DNA from: an uncultured Pseudodesulfovibrio sp.
GTDB taxonomy: Bacteria > Desulfobacterota > Desulfovibrionia > Desulfovibrionales > Desulfovibrionaceae
DNA: 64,000 nt
Assembly: GCF_963677845.1 (NCBI RefSeq)
Contig: NZ_OY782498.1
Coordinates: forward strand, 444,001-508,000
Direction of reading: 5' to 3'
This document shows, one piece after another, positions 61,877-64,000 of this stretch. The position numbers and the translations under genes are program-made. The notes under the pieces were generated by a model, which was not told where the DNA came from, did no database searches, and saw nothing but the letters and a program-made list of their open reading frames with translations. Positions within the stretch are counted from its first letter, which is position 1. Every line of letters begins with the position of its first letter.

Positions 61877-63040
61877 CTAAAGGATCTGGTCGAGGATGCC
61901 GAGGTCCTTGTCACCGCGTCCTGACAGGCAAACGAGTACGGATTTCCCGTGCAGTTTGTCTTTGTTTTCAATGGCGTAGGCTACGGCGTGAGAAGATTCC
62001 AACGCCGGGATAATGCCTTCGCGTCGTGATAATACTTTGAACGCGTTCAAGGCTTGCTTATCATTGATTGTCACGTACTCGGCGCGGCCGATGTCCTGCA
62101 AATGGGCATGCTCAGGACCGACTCCGGGATAATCCAGACCGGGAGCTACGGAATGGGACGGGAGAATCTGTCCTTCATCCGTTTGTAACAGCTTGGTTTT
62201 CATGCCGTGCAATACGCCATCCGTTCCGAGATTGAGCGGTGCGGAATTGTCGCAGCCCGGTTCACCAGTGCCTGCGGCCTCCACGCCGACGAGCTTGACG
62301 GATTCGTCAGGCACGAAATGATGGAACATGCCGATGGCGTTAGACCCACCGCCCACACAGGCAGTGACTATGTCCGGCAGATTACCGTCATTGCGATCCA
62401 TATACTGCTGACGGGCTTCTTTGGAGATGATTTGTTGGAATTCACGCACCAAATCAGGGAAGGGGTGCGGTCCGGCAGCCGTGCCGAAACAGTAGTGGGT
62501 GTTTTCCTGATCGGCCAACCAGCGTCGTAAAGCCTCATTGATGGCGTCCTTGAGTGTCTTTGTACCGGATTCGACAGGGATGATTTCCGCCCCCATGAGT
62601 CGCATCCTGTTGACATTGGGGGCCTGACGCACCACGTCGGCGGCGCCCATGTAGATGACGGCCTTCATGTCGAGCATGGCAGCGGCTACAGTAGTCGCCA
62701 CACCGTGCATACCTGCGCCTGTTTCGGCCAGCAATACTTCCTTGCCCATCATTTTGGCGAGGAGTCCCTGCCCAAGCGTGTTGTTGATTTTGTGTGCGCC
62801 TGAATGGTTCAGGTCTTCACGTTTGAGCCATAGGTCCAGACCAAGGTCCTTGGACATGTGTTGGCAGTATGTCATGGCCGAAGGACGGCCCACGTTTTCC
62901 TTGAGCATTTGAATAAAGCGCGTCTGAAATTTCTCCGAGGGGAGAATGGTTTTCATGGCTTCTTCAAGCTCGATAAGCGGCGGCATGAGCAGTTCTGGAA
63001 TGAACTGTCCGCCAAAATCGCCGAAATAACCCTTTTTCAT
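61877..63040 (-). CDS. trpB: Tryptophan synthase beta chain
   Basis: A 387-residue PLP enzyme joining indole and serine. The N-terminal GYFGDFGGQFIPELLMPPL and the PLP Lys84 in NHSGAHKINN are canonical, with LLAETGAGMHGVATT, GGGSNAIGMFHHF, and the C-terminal HAVAYA segment. Start 63040: its ATG overlaps the trpF stop as TAATG, showing translational coupling. A longer frame extends upstream into trpF and is not used. It is the TrpB1 type that pairs with TrpA. Confidence 0.98.
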   Translation of the reverse strand: MKKGYFGDFGGQFIPELLMPPLIELEEAMKTILPSEKFQTRFIQMLKENVGRPSAMTYCQHMSKDLGLDLWLKREDLNHSGAHKINNTLGQGLLAKMMGKEVLLAETGAGMHGVATTVAAAMLDMKAVIYMGAADVVRQAPNVNRMRLMGAEIIPVESGTKTLKDAINEALRRWLADQENTHYCFGTAAGPHPFPDLVREFQQIISKEARQQYMDRNDGNLPDIVTACVGGGSNAIGMFHHFVPDESVKLVGVEAAGTGEPGCDNSAPLNLGTDGVLHGMKTKLLQTDEGQILPSHSVAPGLDYPGVGPEHAHLQDIGRAEYVTINDKQALNAFKVLSRREGIIPALESSHAVAYAIENKDKLHGKSVLVCLSGRGDKDLGILDQIL

Positions 63041-63666
63041 TATTCTTCCTCCGCGAGAATCCTGAAGACTTCCCGCAGCTTTGATGCATCCTTGACACCT
63101 GGCTCGATTTCTACCCCTGAATTGATGTCCAATCCTGGAGGATTTATGGCCAGAGCTTTCTTGATGTTGTATGGCCCAAGGCCGCCAGCAAGAAACCAAG
63201 GTGTAAGTATTTCGATATCTTGTAATGTGGCAAAATCAATGGTCGTCCCCGTTCCACCCTGGCCTTTGGCCCCTGCATCCAGCAGAAAATGACCACAGGC
63301 TTCAGAATAGTTTTCCATGTCTCGGAGCAATGCTGAAGCAGAGGAATAGGTATTCGGCCAGAAAACTCGAATGACCCTATCGGGTCCGATTTTCCAGCAG
63401 GCATCCATATCCTGTCCACCATGGAGTTGGGCTGCGTGCAGTCCGCACCGATCCATGGTCTCAATGATTTCTTCAGCGGTCTGATCGACAAAAACGCCAA
63501 CTTTGGTGACCTTGCCAGTTTTGACCGAGGCCACGAAGTCGGGATCGGCCAACCGAGGACTTTTGGGGTGAAAGATGAATCCAAGCAGATCAACGCCGAG
63601 ATCGACGCACAGCTTAACATCTTCCATGCGGGTCATGCCGCACACTTTGACCAGAGGTCGTGCCAC
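63040..63666 (-). CDS. trpF: Phosphoribosylanthranilate isomerase
   Basis: A 208-residue TIM barrel. The N-terminal VKVCGMTRMEDV contains the catalytic Cys, followed by LGFIFHPKSPR and the Asp-containing LLDAGAKGQGGTG loop near residue 130, then LAGGL. Start: a GTG whose bases overlap the trpC stop as TAGTG, with AGGAG eight bases upstream. A longer frame to 63810 runs through trpC and is not used. Being separate from trpC here, unlike in E. coli, is common in bacteria of this group. Confidence 0.95.
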   Translation of the reverse strand: MARPLVKVCGMTRMEDVKLCVDLGVDLLGFIFHPKSPRLADPDFVASVKTGKVTKVGVFVDQTAEEIIETMDRCGLHAAQLHGGQDMDACWKIGPDRVIRVFWPNTYSSASALLRDMENYSEACGHFLLDAGAKGQGGTGTTIDFATLQDIEILTPWFLAGGLGPYNIKKALAINPPGLDINSGVEIEPGVKDASKLREVFRILAEEE

Positions 63667-64000
63667 TACTTTGCTCCTGTCAACTCGGCCAGTTTTTCGC
63701 CGGGGTTGTCCGCTTCCATCAGGCAGGTTCCGACCAGCACGGCGTCGAAACCGAGGCCGGCCATTTCTTCTACCTGTGCACGTTTGGATATGCCGCTGGC
63801 ACAAATCCAAAGTTCGCCTTCCTGCTTTTGCTTGATGAAGTTGCGGCTTTGATCCAGTGACGTCTCAAGGGTGTCGAGATTCCGGTTGTTGACCTGAATA
63901 ATGTCAGCTCCGGCTGCACGGGCCATGTCAAGGTCTGCTTGGTCGAAGATTTCAACCACCGGGCTTAGGCCGGGCATACGGGCCAGCTCCACCATCTGTG
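63666..64000 (-). CDS. trpC: Indole-3-glycerol phosphate synthase, C-terminal part only
   Basis: The last 111 residues, with the start beyond the window. Visible are LSPVVEIFD with the catalytic Glu of strand 5, GADIIQVNNRNLDTLETSL, a Ser-containing ASGISKRAQVEEM and GFDAVLVGTCLMEADNPGEKL, all typical of TrpC. It is followed immediately by trpF with an overlap at TAGTG. Upstream trp genes, if any, are outside the window. Confidence 0.95.
   Translation of the reverse strand, partial: QMVELARMPGLSPVVEIFDQADLDMARAAGADIIQVNNRNLDTLETSLDQSRNFIKQKQEGELWICASGISKRAQVEEMAGLGFDAVLVGTCLMEADNPGEKLAELTGAK

Overview
The window reads as a chromosomal segment of a Desulfovibrio-like bacterium (Desulfobacterota, probably the Pseudodesulfovibrio/Desulfovibrio group). 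This is inferred from the mixture of genes (ADP-forming acyl-CoA synthetase, CarD next to pth/rplY/prs, many sensor kinases and a chemotaxis receptor, the compact trpC-trpF-trpB-trpA order) and from hairpin repeats ending in GGCCGCCGGAGGCAT that I associate with this group. No 16S gene is present, so the assignment is not proven.

Positions 1 to about 17,500 form an accessory region that looks like an integrated defence island. It is bounded on the right by a P4/lambda-type integrase gene beside tRNA-Thr(CGT); its left end is not in the window. It holds a second, divergent tyrosine recombinase, a four-gene minus-strand cassette (ribbon-helix-helix protein, two small unknowns, a calcineurin-like phosphoesterase), a helix-turn-helix protein transcribed away from a 1631-aa single-polypeptide (Type ISP-like) restriction-modification enzyme, and a 1166-aa superfamily 1 helicase with a C-terminal phospholipase-D nuclease motif, which matches the architecture of Mokosh type II (MkoC). 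Opposite these lies a tight minus-strand operon coding for a small unknown, a zinc-ribbon protein with a C-terminal HEPN-type R-x4-H motif, a PD-(D/E)XK nuclease and an HNH nuclease. I do not recognise this last combination as a named system, and it is the best candidate here for an undescribed defence system.

From 17.5 kb on, the content is ordinary chromosome. Region 17.7-24.8 kb: MscS channel, STAS-like protein, ADP-forming acyl-CoA synthetase, tautomerase, and a histidine kinase broken by one frameshift. Region 24.9-33.1 kb: macro-domain protein plus HslV-HslU operon, a receiver-kinase hybrid, a ClC channel with CBS domains, RibF, and a periplasmic M48 protease. Region 33.2-40.6 kb: Rho, CarD, Pth, ribosomal protein L25, Prs, tRNA-Gln, IspE, and a DegP/HtrA protease. 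Region 40.7-50.2 kb: tRNA-Arg(CCT), a lipoprotein hydrolase, a nucleoside deaminase, a methyl-accepting chemotaxis protein and two PAS kinases. Region 50.3-52.7 kb: a cold/translation cluster of DEAD-box helicase, IF-1 and an RRM protein. Region 53-60.8 kb: BNR-repeat protein, phenylacetate-CoA ligase, prepilin peptidase with an outer-membrane protein, BON lipoprotein and an ArnT-like transferase. The window ends inside trpC of the trpCFBA operon.

Several intergenic regions carry strong inverted repeats that are not simple terminators: 1547-1634, 22.7-23.2 kb, 37,996-38,120, 52,045-52,111, and two related copies downstream of trpA and between trpB and trpA.
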